DNA from: Vibrio sp. 10N.286.49.B1
GTDB taxonomy: Bacteria; Pseudomonadota; Gammaproteobacteria; Enterobacterales; Vibrionaceae
Assembly: GCF_002873335.1 (NCBI RefSeq)
Contig: NZ_MCUW01000012.1
Span: 1 to 64,000 of the forward strand
DNA: 64,000 bases
Direction of reading: 5' to 3'
In this document: positions 1 through 10,178 of the stretch, in pieces
Position numbering within the stretch: the stretch's first letter is position 1
Layout: each line of letters begins with the position of its first letter
Translations under genes and position numbers: made by a program
The notes under the pieces: generated by a model
Told to the model about the DNA's origin: nothing
Database searches by the model: none
What the model saw: only the letters and a program-made list of their open reading frames with translations

Positions 1-117
1 GGATGACGGTTAGTTTTTATTGGTAGAGGCGGTCACATGCTGGGATTTATTCTGCGCTGATGATCACAGCTGATGAAAACTGAACTAGCACGTTTTTGGA
101 CATAAACGGTTTAGTTT
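1..117. repeat. Tail of a dispersed Vibrio intergenic repeat (copy 1)
   Basis: The first ~110 bases closely resemble positions 61745-61836: both start with GGATGACG, continue with TTAGTTTTTAT and GTCACATGC, and end with GATGAAAAC followed by GCACGTTT and TGGAC. The window starts inside the unit, so the palindromic head of this copy lies outside. No coding potential is seen. It is a dispersed non-coding repeat of unknown function. Confidence 0.6.
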
Positions 118-142
118 CCTTTTTCCTCCAACTAACAACGTT

Positions 143-264
143 CGTCATCCTCACGAAAGTGAGGATCTCACAAAGCGCATAGACAATTGAAAAAATTCGA
201 TTAGGTTAAGTACATCGAGTTCGCAACGCGCTGAATGAGATCCCCTTTTTCAAGGGGAAGACGG
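143..264. repeat. MITE-like imperfect palindromic repeat (copy 2)
   Basis: CGTCATCCTC and GAGGATCTCAC with AGCGC on the left are mirrored by GCGCTGA, GAGATCCCC and GGGGAAGAC on the right, so the whole ~120 bp can fold into one long interrupted hairpin. The same architecture recurs at 61635-61753. It has no open reading frame and is probably a non-autonomous repeat. The rest of 265-384 shows nothing recognisable. Confidence 0.6.
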
Positions 265-384
265 TTCTTATGGTTGGTTTGAAACAAAAAATGGGGCATA
301 CATAACTTAGCAGTAGCCTCGTTGACTCGAAGATCGACTAGACGAAGAAAGTATCGTTCGTGACGGTTTAATCAACATACAAAA

Positions 385-415
385 CAAAAAAGCGAGCCAC
401 TTGGGCTCGCTTTTC
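385..415 (-). terminator. Rho-independent terminator of ackA
   Basis: Inverted repeat AGCGAGCC / GGCTCGCT with a short loop, flanked by A-rich sequence on the left and TTTT on the right. It lies 25 bp after the ackA stop codon and could work in both directions. Confidence 0.85.
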
Positions 416-439
416 ATTATCTGATTTTCTTAGAATCTA

Positions 440-1633
440 TTACAGAAGTTCTACCGATTGTTGAGCAATCACAAATTCTTCATTGGTTGGGATAACCATC
501 GCCACCGCACCCAAAAGCTCAGACTTACCGACGATACCAGCAGCACCGAAGCGCGCGTCTTCGTTACCCTTCTCGTCTTCGACAAAGCCAAGCAATTTAA
601 GGTTACGCATAATTTCACGACGAATTGGTAGTGAGTTTTCACCAATACCACCGGTGAAGATAACCGCGTCTAGGTGATCTAGAGGAATCAAGTAAGAACC
701 AATGTACTTCGCTACACGGTATGTGAAGACTTCAAAGGCAAGCTTAGCACCTTCATGACCGTCTTCCATCGCCTCTAGCACGCCACGAGCGTCAGAAGTA
801 ATGCCAGACACACCTAAGAAGCCAGACTTCTTGTTTAGCGTCTCAAAGACCTTCTCTTGGCTCCAACCTTTCTTCATCAAGAATTCAATAATGCCTGGGT
901 CTAAATCTCCGCAACGCGTACCCATCATCAAACCAGATAGAGGAGTGAAGCCCATCGACGTATCGACACTCTCACCATTATTAATTGCACAAACAGACGC
1001 ACCATTACCAAGGTGAACCGAGATAAAGCTTGATTGTTCTACTGGCTTGTTGAGCATCTTCGCCGCTTCACGACTAACGAAGTAGTGACTTGTTCCATGG
1101 AAACCGTAGCGACGGATGCCGTATTCTGTGTACAACTCATTTGAGATAGCGCCAGTGAACGCCTTCTCTGGCATTGTTTGGTGGAAAGCAGTATCAAATA
1201 CAGCGAATTGCGGAAGCGCTGGGAATGCTTCAATAGCCGCGCGAATACCAATGGCACCTGCTGGGTTATGCAGCGGAGCAAGGTCAGCGAGTTTTTCAAT
1301 TTCTTGTGTCACCGTCTCGTCGATGCGAACCGTCGAAGTGAATTTCTCACCACCGTGAACAATTCGGTGGCCAATCGCGACGATGTTATCAGAAAAACCT
1401 AATTCTTCAGTTAGGCCAACCAACTTACCAATAGCAAGTTTGTGGTGGTTACCTTCACCTTCAACGGCAACTTCGGTTTTTTGTCCATTAAATTTCCAAG
1501 CCATGCGTGCATCAGGCAAACCGAAACACTCACCTAACCCACTTAATACAGCCTCTCCACTTTGAGAATCGATGACGGCGAATTTAAGAGATGAACTACC
1601 GGAGTTGATGACGAGAACAAACGAATCAGACAT
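440..1633 (-). CDS. ackA: Acetate kinase (AckA2 type)
   Basis: Interconverts acetate + ATP and acetyl phosphate + ADP in the cytoplasm. The 397-residue product has the family length and motifs: the N-terminal phosphate-binding SGSSSLKF, HRIVHGGEKF, GFHGTSH, the GNGAS and TRCGD loops, and GGIGEN near the C-terminus. The ATG at 1633 is preferred over an upstream extension because it gives the family N-terminus MSDSFVLVINSGSS. No phosphotransacetylase gene is adjacent, unlike classical ackA-pta. The sequence resembles the AckA2 paralogue that I recall on V. cholerae chromosome 2. A FNR-like box lies about 130 bp upstream, which would fit mixed-acid fermentation. Confidence 0.95.
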   Translation of the reverse strand: MSDSFVLVINSGSSSLKFAVIDSQSGEAVLSGLGECFGLPDARMAWKFNGQKTEVAVEGEGNHHKLAIGKLVGLTEELGFSDNIVAIGHRIVHGGEKFTSTVRIDETVTQEIEKLADLAPLHNPAGAIGIRAAIEAFPALPQFAVFDTAFHQTMPEKAFTGAISNELYTEYGIRRYGFHGTSHYFVSREAAKMLNKPVEQSSFISVHLGNGASVCAINNGESVDTSMGFTPLSGLMMGTRCGDLDPGIIEFLMKKGWSQEKVFETLNKKSGFLGVSGITSDARGVLEAMEDGHEGAKLAFEVFTYRVAKYIGSYLIPLDHLDAVIFTGGIGENSLPIRREIMRNLKLLGFVEDEKGNEDARFGAAGIVGKSELLGAVAMVIPTNEEFVIAQQSVELL

Positions 1634-1761
1634 GAAAATGTATCCTGTTGTTGAGCGAAAAGGGGAAAGAAGCCTTCCCATATAATCTTATTGTATTATT
1701 CAATAATTTTTGAATCTTTCAAATTTGTTTTATAAGAATATTTGTTTCAAAATGATATTTC

Positions 1762-1775
1762 TTGACGAAGATCAA
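1762..1775. promoter_or_regulatory. Possible FNR-type box upstream of ackA
   Basis: TTGAC-GAAG-ATCAA matches the FNR consensus TTGAT-N4-ATCAA with one mismatch. It sits in an AT-rich stretch 129 bp upstream of the ackA start codon. This is a sequence match only. Confidence 0.35.
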
Positions 1776-1855
1776 ATTTTAAATTAATTCACCCATTGAA
1801 TTTAATCGTGTTTTTTATCACTAATCGCCATTCGCTTAGAAAATTTATTAACAGG

Positions 1856-1888
1856 CACAAAAAAGCCGAGCATTCGCTCGGCTTTCAT
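1856..1888 (-). terminator. Rho-independent terminator of deaD
   Basis: AAAGCCGAG / CTCGGCTTT stem with a CATTCG loop; on the minus strand it is followed by a T-rich tract. It lies just beyond the deaD stop codon. Confidence 0.85.
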
Positions 1889-1911
1889 TTAGTGCTTAAT
1901 GTTTAATGACA

Positions 1912-3837
1912 TTAAGACTCAGTGTTACGTGATTGACCACGTTCACCACGGTGGCTTCCACGTTGGTCGCTGCCACGGTTACGATCGAAACGACGTTCAC
2001 CTTCAGCACGTTGACCACGGTTAGCACCGTCACGGTTACCACGGTAGCCGCCGCCTTCGCGATTGCCGCCTTCACGGTTTCCGTCACGCTGACCACGATG
2101 GCCTTCACGACGTGCACCACGATGATTATCACGGCTACCGCCGCCATCGCGACGTGGACCACGAGATTCACGGAAATCATTGAATTCAACAACAACAGCG
2201 CCCGCTTCTTTCTGACGAATGCGAAGCTTACGAAGCTTACCTGCTACATCAGTAGTCATCTGCTTAGGCAGTTGAACGTACGTTTGGCCTTTATCAAGTT
2301 TGATAGCACCAATAGAGCCTTTAGTTAGGCCTAATTCGTTCGCTAGCGCACCAACGATATCTTTAACTTGAACGCCTTGCTCACGACCAACCTGAAGTTG
2401 GTAAGTATCCCAATCTTGAGTGTTGAAGCTACGACGACCATCACGACCTGCATCAGGATTGTCACGACGTTCTTTACGACGTTTTTTGTCACGCTCGATA
2501 GCTTCAATCATTGGATCAGCACCAACGTAGAACAAAGGACGTTTGCCTTGTTGACGTTTAAGCAGAATCGCAGCAAGTGTCGCAGCATCGATCTCTAGGC
2601 TTTCTTGAAGCTTTTCGATTAGCTCAGCAAAGCTTTCTAGTGATTTGTGGCCTTTCTCAGTTTCTAGCTCAGCACCAAGCTTAACTAGACGAGCTTCAGC
2701 AACTTGGTCACGTGGTGGAAGTTGAATTTCTTCCATTTGAGACTTAGTTACACGCTCAATCGTACGCAGCATACGAATTTGGTTAGTACGAACAAGAAGG
2801 ATAGCTTTACCCTTACGTCCAGCACGACCAGTACGACCGATACGGTGAATGTATGACTCAACATCGAATGGGATGTCGTAGTTAAATACGTGAGTGATAC
2901 GTGGCACATCAAGACCACGAGCAACAACGTCAGTCGCGACTAGGATATCGATTGAACCCTGCTTGATGTTGTCAACAGTACGCTCACGTTGAGATTGAGG
3001 GATGTCGCCGTGTAGTGCTGCCGCGCTAAAGCCACGTGCAGTTAACCAGTCAGCTAGACGCTCAGTGTCTTGACGAGTACGAACGAAAACGATAGACGCA
3101 TCGATTTCTTCAGTTTCAAGAAGGCGAGCCATTGCTTCGTCTTTCTCTACGCCTTTTACTACCCAGTAGTTTTGAGCAACTTTATCAACCGTGTGGTTAG
3201 TACCCGCAACGTCAACACGAGCTGGATCACGCAAGTAGCGATCAACAATCGTTTTCACCATTGGAGGCATAGTTGCAGAGAACAGAACACGTTGAGCCGT
3301 TTCTGGTGCTTTCTCTAGAATCCAAGTCACGTCATCTACGAAGCCCATTTTTAGCATTTCATCCGCTTCATCAAGAACGAATGTATGTGCTTGGTCTAAG
3401 TGTAGACGGTCACGGTTTAGAAGGTCTTTAACACGACCAGGTGTACCCACAACGATGTGAGCACCGCGGCTTAGAGCGCGCATTTGATCAACGATAGAAG
3501 CGCCACCGTAGATCTCTAATACTTTCAAGCCCTTGATGTCACGACCAAGGTTTTTGATTTCCGCAGCAACCTGAATAGCAAGCTCACGCGTTGGCGCCAT
3601 GATGATTGCTTGAGGTTTATGCTGGTTAAGATCGATTTTGTTAAGAAGCGGCAAAGAGAATGCTGCTGTCTTGCCCGTACCCGTCTGAGCTTTACCTAAC
3701 GCATCTCTTCCTTCTAACAATAGAGGAATTGCAGCCGCCTGGATTGGAGTTGGCGATACAAAGCCCATAGAGTCTAGAGCAGAAAGAATATTGCTGTTAA
3801 GCGCTAATTCATTGAATTGAATTGCAGAATCTTGCAT
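1912..3837 (-). CDS. deaD: Cold-shock DEAD-box ATP-dependent RNA helicase
   Basis: Unwinds structured RNA during ribosome assembly and mRNA decay, mainly in the cold. The 641-residue protein has the full helicase core: a Q motif near the N-terminus, AQTGTGKT (motif I), PTREL (Ia), DEAD (II), SAT (III), ARGLD and HRIGRTGRAGR (VI). A DbpA-type RNA-binding domain follows around residues 480-555, and then a long Arg/Gly-rich tail. The ATG at 3837 gives the family start MQDSAIQFNEL; a longer frame begins at 3903 but adds 22 unrelated residues. It is divergent from rnb, which also acts on RNA. Confidence 0.95.
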   Translation of the reverse strand: MQDSAIQFNELALNSNILSALDSMGFVSPTPIQAAAIPLLLEGRDALGKAQTGTGKTAAFSLPLLNKIDLNQHKPQAIIMAPTRELAIQVAAEIKNLGRDIKGLKVLEIYGGASIVDQMRALSRGAHIVVGTPGRVKDLLNRDRLHLDQAHTFVLDEADEMLKMGFVDDVTWILEKAPETAQRVLFSATMPPMVKTIVDRYLRDPARVDVAGTNHTVDKVAQNYWVVKGVEKDEAMARLLETEEIDASIVFVRTRQDTERLADWLTARGFSAAALHGDIPQSQRERTVDNIKQGSIDILVATDVVARGLDVPRITHVFNYDIPFDVESYIHRIGRTGRAGRKGKAILLVRTNQIRMLRTIERVTKSQMEEIQLPPRDQVAEARLVKLGAELETEKGHKSLESFAELIEKLQESLEIDAATLAAILLKRQQGKRPLFYVGADPMIEAIERDKKRRKERRDNPDAGRDGRRSFNTQDWDTYQLQVGREQGVQVKDIVGALANELGLTKGSIGAIKLDKGQTYVQLPKQMTTDVAGKLRKLRIRQKEAGAVVVEFNDFRESRGPRRDGGGSRDNHRGARREGHRGQRDGNREGGNREGGGYRGNRDGANRGQRAEGERRFDRNRGSDQRGSHRGERGQSRNTES

Positions 3838-4224
3838 TGGGATCCCATTAAAGTAAATATAAACACAGGTCCCATGAGCTCTACCAATTCCAAACTGATC
3901 CAATACTGCTTTAAAAACAGTAGATAAGAGCTGATTCCATTCAGATGCGGAAAAGTGAAAATCGCATCAAGCCACTAGGGACGTAAACAAGGAGGCGGAT
4001 TATTCACTAAAAGCACAAAAAAAGCCAGAAAAAATTGAAATACATCACAATTTTATTCTTGAACTGTCATTATTGAGTAATGTGCCATCAATGTGGCAAA
4101 ACTTTAGGCATTTCGTTACGTTATTGCTGCATGATTGACATGCGGTTACGCCTTGAGTTTGAACTAGGCAACAACCGAGCGTTTGGGTATAGTGTGGGCA
4201 CTTTCATTATTAAGAAGTAGATGC
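3838..4224. other. deaD-rnb divergent intergenic region
   Basis: A 387-bp spacer between divergent genes. It would give deaD a long leader, as is known for enterobacterial deaD, but no convincing promoter or cold-shock element could be assigned by eye. A TATAGT at 4188-4193 could serve as a -10 element for rnb. No small coding sequence was found. Confidence 0.4.
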
Positions 4225-6237
4225 ATGTTTCAAGATAACCCGCTACTCGCCCAACTCAAACAGCAGATTCAAGAGAACCTTCCTAAAAAAGAAGGCACAA
4301 TCAAAGCAACCGAGAAAGGGTTTGGCTTTTTAGAAGTCGACGCGAAAACCAGTTTCTTTATCCCGCCACCGTACATGAAAAAATGCATGCACGGCGATAA
4401 AGTCGTCGCGATTATACGCACGGATAAAGATCGCGAACTAGCAGAGCCTCAAGAACTTGTTGAACAAGGTGTTACCCGCTTTATTGCCCGCGTAAAGCGC
4501 TTTAAAGGCCGCCTTAATATTACACCGGATCACCCGCAGCTTAAAAAGCTGTCTTTAAAAGCCAAAACTCAAAAAGGCATCAAGAGTGATGACCTTAATG
4601 ACGGAGACTGGGTCGTTGCTCATGTTATTAACCACCCTTTAAAAGGTGACAACGGCTTTTTAGCAGAAATCTCTCAAAAAATTACCGATGGCGACGACAA
4701 AATCGCGCCGTGGTGGGTCACCCTAGCGCAAAATGATTTACCCAACACTGAGCCGGCCGGTTTAGACGCATGGGAAATCAAAGACGATGCTACGCTCACG
4801 CGCACTGATATGACGTCTATGCCCTTTGTTACCATTGATGGCGAATCGACCAAAGATATGGACGATGCGCTGTTCGCTAAGAAAAAAGACAATGGCGACT
4901 TCGAAGTAACAATCGCGATTGCTGACCCAACGGCCTATATTACTCCCGAAGATGAAATGGATATTGTGGCTCGCCAACGAGGCTACACCATCTATCTCCC
5001 AGGGCGTAATATTCCAATGTTACCGCGCGACTTGGCAGACGATGTATGCTCATTGCTTGAAAATGCCGAGCGTCCTGCCCTTTGCTGCTCTGTCACGGTC
5101 AATAAAGACGGTGTTATTCAAGATGACATCAAATTTTTTGCTGCGAACATGAAATCTCACGCGCGACTTGCTTACCAACATGTCTCTGATTGGTTAGAGA
5201 ATGGCTCAAGCGAAGCATGGCAACCAAGTGAAGAAATTGCTGAGGTTGTTCGCGACTTGCACGATTTCTCATTAGCGCGTGCAGCTTGGCGTCAAGCTAA
5301 CGCAGTTGTATTCCCAGACCGCCCAGATTATCGATTTGAACTCAGCGAAGATAATGACGTTGTCGCGATTCATGCTGACTCTCGACGTAGCGCTAATCGC
5401 CTTGTAGAAGAAGCGATGATTACCGCCAACATCTGTGCGGGCCGCACTTTAAAAGAAGCGTTTGGTTACGGTGTATTTAACACCCATGCTGGTTTTAAAC
5501 CAGAGAAGGTAAAAGACGTTCTTGAGTTGGTCAACCCACCGAATGAAGAACCCATTTATACTGAAGAGCAAATTATGTCTTTGCACGGCTTTGCTGCGTT
5601 GCGCCGTGATTTAGGCGGATTGGACTCAAGCTACTTAGACAGCCGAGTACGTAAGTACCAAGCATACAGCGAAGTAGGCAATGAACCTCTGCCACATTAT
5701 GCGATGGGCCTCGATGTTTACGCGACATGGACATCACCGATTCGTAAATACGGCGACATGGTCAACCACCGACTTCTAAAAGCGCACATTACTAACGCGG
5801 AACCAATACAAAAGCCGGATGATGTCTTGGGTGATGAACTAGCTGTTCACCGCAAACATCATAGAATGGCAGAGCGTAATGTCGGAGATTGGTTGTACGC
5901 TCGTACTCTTGCAAACGAGCCAAAGAACGGCACCGAATTTTTGGCAGAAATCTTTGACATTAATCGTGCGGGCATGCGAGCTCGATTGACTGAAAACGGC
6001 GCAGCCGTGTTCATTCCAAACTCGCTAATAGTAAGCAACAAAGACCGAATCGTTAGCAATAACGAAAATGGCACTGTCACTATCGACCAAAATTTGGTGT
6101 ATCGATTAGGTGATACACTCAAAGTCGTCTTAAATGATGTGAACCAAGAAACACGCAGTATTGTTGCAAAGCCCGTTGAAGTGTTTGCTGAACCAGTGAC
6201 GACAACGGAAGACACCGCTTCTTCTGAGTCAGAATAA
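4225..6237 (+). CDS. rnb: Exoribonuclease II
   Basis: Processive 3'-5' hydrolytic exoribonuclease that degrades single-stranded RNA. The 670-residue product starts [14 protein letters not shown], the same as E. coli Rnb, which fixes the ATG at 4225 over the upstream TTG at 4183. It has N-terminal cold-shock/OB domains, the RNB catalytic domain with the Asp-rich motif TKDMDDAL near residue 210, the conserved [13 protein letters not shown] segment and a C-terminal S1 domain. It is monocistronic, with a terminator 48 bp downstream. Confidence 0.95.
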   Translation: MFQDNPLLAQLKQQIQENLPKKEGTIKATEKGFGFLEVDAKTSFFIPPPYMKKCMHGDKVVAIIRTDKDRELAEPQELVEQGVTRFIARVKRFKGRLNITPDHPQLKKLSLKAKTQKGIKSDDLNDGDWVVAHVINHPLKGDNGFLAEISQKITDGDDKIAPWWVTLAQNDLPNTEPAGLDAWEIKDDATLTRTDMTSMPFVTIDGESTKDMDDALFAKKKDNGDFEVTIAIADPTAYITPEDEMDIVARQRGYTIYLPGRNIPMLPRDLADDVCSLLENAERPALCCSVTVNKDGVIQDDIKFFAANMKSHARLAYQHVSDWLENGSSEAWQPSEEIAEVVRDLHDFSLARAAWRQANAVVFPDRPDYRFELSEDNDVVAIHADSRRSANRLVEEAMITANICAGRTLKEAFGYGVFNTHAGFKPEKVKDVLELVNPPNEEPIYTEEQIMSLHGFAALRRDLGGLDSSYLDSRVRKYQAYSEVGNEPLPHYAMGLDVYATWTSPIRKYGDMVNHRLLKAHITNAEPIQKPDDVLGDELAVHRKHHRMAERNVGDWLYARTLANEPKNGTEFLAEIFDINRAGMRARLTENGAAVFIPNSLIVSNKDRIVSNNENGTVTIDQNLVYRLGDTLKVVLNDVNQETRSIVAKPVEVFAEPVTTTEDTASSESE

Positions 6238-6284
6238 TCAGCCTATAGTCCGGTGACAACATTGGACTAAATGTACAAGACGAA

Positions 6285-6321
6285 TAAAAAAGCCAGTTGG
6301 AGGACCAACTGGCTTTTTTTA
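6285..6321 (+). terminator. Bidirectional terminator after rnb
   Basis: AGCCAGTTGG / CCAACTGGCT perfect 10-bp stem with an AGGA loop, T7 on the right and A6 on the left. It can end both rnb (+) and the converging GH94 gene (-). Confidence 0.9.
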
Positions 6322-6374
6322 TAACACGGATCTCGACATAGTCTATTGCCTAGCCATCTACATCATTCACTCTG

Positions 6375-8753
6375 CTATACCGAATGTGCGCTCTCTTGCG
6401 GTAGAAGTACCGTAACTTGATAGCAAGCACCTGATTGAAGCCCTGGCAGTATATTAGTCGTTAGTTTCTTACCATCCATGATTACCTCAACCTTCGTTAC
6501 CTCTGCGGTACGTTGATACGTCACATGTAGCTGCGCACCACGAAATGATCGTTTGACCGAAAAATTTGACCATTCAGAAGGTAATTTAGGTTGAATGGAA
6601 AGGCCTTCTTCACATCCCTTAAGACCGAGCATTTCTTCAATAATCATGCGATAAAACCATGCGCCAGTGCCCGTATTAAACAAGTTACTGGAACGACCTG
6701 CCGTGTCGGGGTATTGATAATATGCACCACGATAATAATTGGGAATATAGACGGGCAATTGCCCTCTCCGCTCAAATGTATCACTTTGTGGATCAGCAAC
6801 CATTTTCCGCAATACTGCAAATGCTCGGTCAGGCTCATCTATAGCATAAAGACTCGCGGCATAAAACGCGGCGGCATGATTATAAATAGAACCATTCTCC
6901 CCTGAGCCTGGCCACTTTTGTGTCACACGACCCACATCTTCTCGCATTTGAGTAAAGGCAGGCGCACACAACATGACGCCATAAGGCGTATCAAGTTGCT
7001 CGTCAATCGCGGCCAACATTTTTGTTTTCTGTTCCGCATTAGGCATATTGGCCATAAATGCCCAGCTTTGGGTATTCAAAAAGATACGCCCTTCACTATC
7101 TTCTGGCACACCAAACGTTACGCCGTCATCCGTGATACCACGCGCGTACCAATCCCCTTTCCACAGATACTCATGTGAAATGGTGGCCAATTCTTCAACC
7201 ATAGATTCGAATTGCTGAATTATGGATTCATCATTGTATTTTCTAGATATTCTTATCCAAGTTTGCAGCGCAACGCTTAGCGCTTGCGCTAGCCAGCCCG
7301 AAACGCCTTTTCCTTTCGGGCCCACCATATTCATCGGATCGCACCAGTCACCTTGAGCAATGAATGGTAAGCCTCGATAATCTCTCGCTTCACACATATG
7401 GTTCATGGCACGGTTCATATGTTCTAACACCGAAGCATCAGAATCCTCGTCCGCCCACGTGACTTGTTGTTGCAAAAGGCTCCAATCGTTCGTCTCATTA
7501 AGATAAGCATCAAGGATGAGTGCAAGCCAAACGGAATGATCGGTGTGCGGTATCTGATTAATGTACTTCAACGTCGCTTCTGGGGTGAGTAGCACACCGT
7601 CAGGCATTTCTCCGTCAGATTTCTGTTGAGCCAATGAAGTTAGAATAACCGTTCGAGTCGCGTCACTTTTCACATAAGCCATACCCATCCCATCTTGCAA
7701 ATAATTACGAGTTTGAGGGTCGGTCGTTAATCGATTAGTGTCACCATGATAAAAAACCTGCCGTGGTAGCCAATGATTGACAAAGTGGTTTAGCGCGTCA
7801 TCGGGCGTATCAATCTCTACAACCCCGGAACCTGACAATATATAGTCTTCATAGGCTTGAGTGGCTTGTTGTTTCTCGTCACCAGTATGATTGCTAATGA
7901 TTCGCCCTACTTCGTGTTTATCCAGCGCGGGACCAAAGACAAAATTGAGCGGCTTCTGCTCGTTGGGTTTGAGATCAAGCTTAAATTGCATCGCACAAAT
8001 AGGCATTTCGTAGTGAGCGGCTTTACTGCTAAGGCTGGCGAGTTGTTGCAATGCCGTTGGGTTGTGTAGCCCACCTTGCCCTTCAAAACGCGGTAAGCTT
8101 GTCTCATAAGCATCAGGGACAACATCAGAGGCAAAAAATGTTATGTCTTTTAAGTGTTTGTTCTTTTCGTAATCTTCTAGCTTTTGGTAAGGCGTAATTG
8201 AAGTACAGACAATCGCATTGAGCGACTCATCATAATGTGCGCCCATGTTCATCCACGACATGTAACCAACTGGAAAGTAAGGAATGACAGATAGCTTACG
8301 CGGTGTACCCCCCGTGTTCGACACTTCGACATGCCACAATTCAGCGGCTTCATCTTCACCCAACGTAAGAGTAATCGTCAGTTCAATGCCTTGATGTTTT
8401 ATGATCCACTTAACGTCGCTTAGACCCGGTTGGAAATCAAAGCTATCCAGCTTGGATTTAATCGGCGCAAATGGTGCGGAAAACAACTCGCCCGTTTCAT
8501 CATCTCGCACATAAAAAAAGCGACCTGGATGATGGGCAAAATAAGGCTGTTCCGGCTGCATAAAACTTGTCGCGGCTAGATTGGGTACATGCGTATATTT
8601 TTTGGGTTCTGGATTCATGTATTGCGCGACAACATAACCTTGGCAATTAACATGAATCATCATCTTACGATTCCAGAGATAACCCGCCGAATTAGGAAGA
8701 AGCGTTGGATCCGTTAATGAAAATCGGGTTCCCTGTTCGAGAAATGTTGACAT
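6375..8753 (-). CDS. GH94 glycoside phosphorylase, probably cellobionic acid phosphorylase
   Basis: GH94 enzymes split beta-glucosides with inorganic phosphate to give alpha-glucose 1-phosphate. The 792-residue length and domain order (N-terminal beta-sandwich, alpha/alpha barrel, C-terminal sheet) fit the family. The general acid is expected in QGDWCDPMNMVG. This variant, rather than the GDWND of cellobiose and chitobiose phosphorylases, is the form I recall in cellobionic acid phosphorylases (EC 2.4.1.321, often annotated NdvB). The segments WLPRQVFYHGDTNR and TDPQTRNYLQDGMGMAY also fit that group. Lacking a signal peptide, it should act in the cytoplasm on an imported sugar. The neighbouring LacI gene and ABC importer support this. 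The family is firm; the exact substrate is inferred. Confidence 0.8.
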   Translation of the reverse strand: MSTFLEQGTRFSLTDPTLLPNSAGYLWNRKMMIHVNCQGYVVAQYMNPEPKKYTHVPNLAATSFMQPEQPYFAHHPGRFFYVRDDETGELFSAPFAPIKSKLDSFDFQPGLSDVKWIIKHQGIELTITLTLGEDEAAELWHVEVSNTGGTPRKLSVIPYFPVGYMSWMNMGAHYDESLNAIVCTSITPYQKLEDYEKNKHLKDITFFASDVVPDAYETSLPRFEGQGGLHNPTALQQLASLSSKAAHYEMPICAMQFKLDLKPNEQKPLNFVFGPALDKHEVGRIISNHTGDEKQQATQAYEDYILSGSGVVEIDTPDDALNHFVNHWLPRQVFYHGDTNRLTTDPQTRNYLQDGMGMAYVKSDATRTVILTSLAQQKSDGEMPDGVLLTPEATLKYINQIPHTDHSVWLALILDAYLNETNDWSLLQQQVTWADEDSDASVLEHMNRAMNHMCEARDYRGLPFIAQGDWCDPMNMVGPKGKGVSGWLAQALSVALQTWIRISRKYNDESIIQQFESMVEELATISHEYLWKGDWYARGITDDGVTFGVPEDSEGRIFLNTQSWAFMANMPNAEQKTKMLAAIDEQLDTPYGVMLCAPAFTQMREDVGRVTQKWPGSGENGSIYNHAAAFYAASLYAIDEPDRAFAVLRKMVADPQSDTFERRGQLPVYIPNYYRGAYYQYPDTAGRSSNLFNTGTGAWFYRMIIEEMLGLKGCEEGLSIQPKLPSEWSNFSVKRSFRGAQLHVTYQRTAEVTKVEVIMDGKKLTTNILPGLQSGACYQVTVLLPQESAHSV

Positions 8754-8885
8754 GAATGAGACCTCTTTACACGTAATAGTTTTTATCTATCTAGACGGGC
8801 TTGTTAATGTACTAAGCCCACGAATTTTCTAGTAATTTAGGATGATTTCTTCAATGGCATTCTTCGAACCACATTCAATAAATAC

Positions 8886-8897
8886 GGTTCATGAACC
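8886..8897. other. GGTTCATGAACC palindrome
   Basis: A 12-bp perfect palindrome within a longer imperfect one (AATAC on the left, GTATT on the right), between the lacI-family stop codon and GH94. It could be an operator for GH94 or a transcript hairpin. It differs from the operator at 10113. Confidence 0.3.
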
Positions 8898-8921
8898 CGT
8901 GTATTATTACGCTACGTATTG

Positions 8922-9929
8922 TTATTTTTGCACTGAACCCGTCGAATCACGAACATTAAGTGTCGGTTCAAAATGGGATGCAATAGGCAGCTTTTCGTCG
9001 TAGCACAAGTTCAATAATTGATGACAAGCATTACGAGATATTTCTTCTAACGGCACATGAACGCTCGTCATTGCTGGCGATGTATAACTCGATATATCGA
9101 TGTCGTCATAACCAATAACTGAGATGTCTACGCCGACACGAATGCCTTGTCGATGTAGTGCTGCCATCGCGGCCATTGCACTGTTGTCATTACCACAAAA
9201 CAACGCGGTAAACGGCTTGTCTTTAGCCAATAACTTTTGTGTGGCCACCGCGCCTTGTTCAAAACTGTAGCCACCAGATTCAATTAGGTCGGCATCTACC
9301 TCGATCCCTGAGGCTCTTAACTCATCGATAAACCCTTGGTGACGCATTTTTGCATCTTGCGCGCTCATTCGTCCGCTCACAACGGCAATATTCTTATGCC
9401 CCAATTCAACCAGATGACGAGCCGCTAACTTGCCTCCCTGATAATGATCGGCGCTAAAGGTTTTTTGCTCGAGTTCGTCGATATCACGGTTAATGAACAC
9501 CACTTTCGGGTACCGTGCTTCAATTTTTGCTAGTTCAACCACGGACAACTCTGGACACGACATTAGAATGCCATCGCAGTCTCTCTCAATGAGATAATCT
9601 AAGCACGCTATCCGCTCTTTATCCGTCGTTGCATCCTCCGCATTGGCAAGGATGATGTGCTTATCGCGTTTCCGTAGTTCTCTTTCGATGGTTTGCAGCA
9701 TCTTTCGATGAAACGACCCAGAGAATGATGGCACCCATAATCCAATGATATTCGACTTTTTCGACGATAATGAGCGTGCCATGCTGTTTGGCCGATAATT
9801 GAGATCCGACATTGCGGCGGCCACTTTATCCATTGTCTTAGTTGAAATAGAGGCATTACCAGAAAGATATCTGGAAACAGTTCCAACTCCAACTCCTGCC
9901 AGTTTTGCCACATCTTTTATCGTCGCCAT
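8922..9929 (-). CDS. LacI-family transcriptional regulator
   Basis: Ligand-responsive repressor of 335 residues. The N-terminal HTH (ATIKDVAKLAGVGVGTVSRYLSG) and hinge helix (residues ~50-58, NSMARSLSSKK) are followed by a periplasmic-binding-protein-like effector domain ending in the usual GYDDIDISSYTSP segment. It is divergent from the ABC importer operon and upstream of the GH94 gene on the same strand. A LacI-type operator with a central CG lies 66 bp before the importer's first start codon. It therefore probably controls both units in response to the imported saccharide. Confidence 0.9.
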   Translation of the reverse strand: MATIKDVAKLAGVGVGTVSRYLSGNASISTKTMDKVAAAMSDLNYRPNSMARSLSSKKSNIIGLWVPSFSGSFHRKMLQTIERELRKRDKHIILANAEDATTDKERIACLDYLIERDCDGILMSCPELSVVELAKIEARYPKVVFINRDIDELEQKTFSADHYQGGKLAARHLVELGHKNIAVVSGRMSAQDAKMRHQGFIDELRASGIEVDADLIESGGYSFEQGAVATQKLLAKDKPFTALFCGNDNSAMAAMAALHRQGIRVGVDISVIGYDDIDISSYTSPAMTSVHVPLEEISRNACHQLLNLCYDEKLPIASHFEPTLNVRDSTGSVQK

Positions 9930-10112
9930 TTGTTGTCACCCTATGGACTAGTCATTACTATATTTCACTTATATTAGTGAAATTACACCGTTTAAGACAT
10001 CAATTTTTACACTTAATACACAAATACGTAGAATTCGTGACCAATTTCTCATGTTTATAATTTACTCAAAAAGTTCCTAGATCTGATGATAAAGAAGCGC
10101 TATAAAATAATA

Positions 10113-10130
10113 AATGGAATCGATTCCATT
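10113..10130. promoter_or_regulatory. LacI-family operator
   Basis: AATGGAATCGATTCCATT is a perfect 18-bp palindrome with the central CG typical of LacI-family sites. It lies between the divergent regulator and the solute-binding protein gene, where a bound repressor would block importer transcription. Confidence 0.8.
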
Positions 10131-10178
10131 ATAGAAATACTACTTAGGACTATAACAAAACAACGAAAGGGTATTCTC

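Noticed and set aside
1896-2328. Long open frames on both strands opposite the deaD 3' end
   Set aside because: They arise from the repetitive Arg/Gly-rich tail codons of deaD and encode low-complexity Thr/Val sequence.
10036-10051. CRP site ahead of the sugar ABC operon (CGTGA-N6-TCTCA)
   Set aside because: Two mismatches to the core, and the distance to any promoter is unknown.
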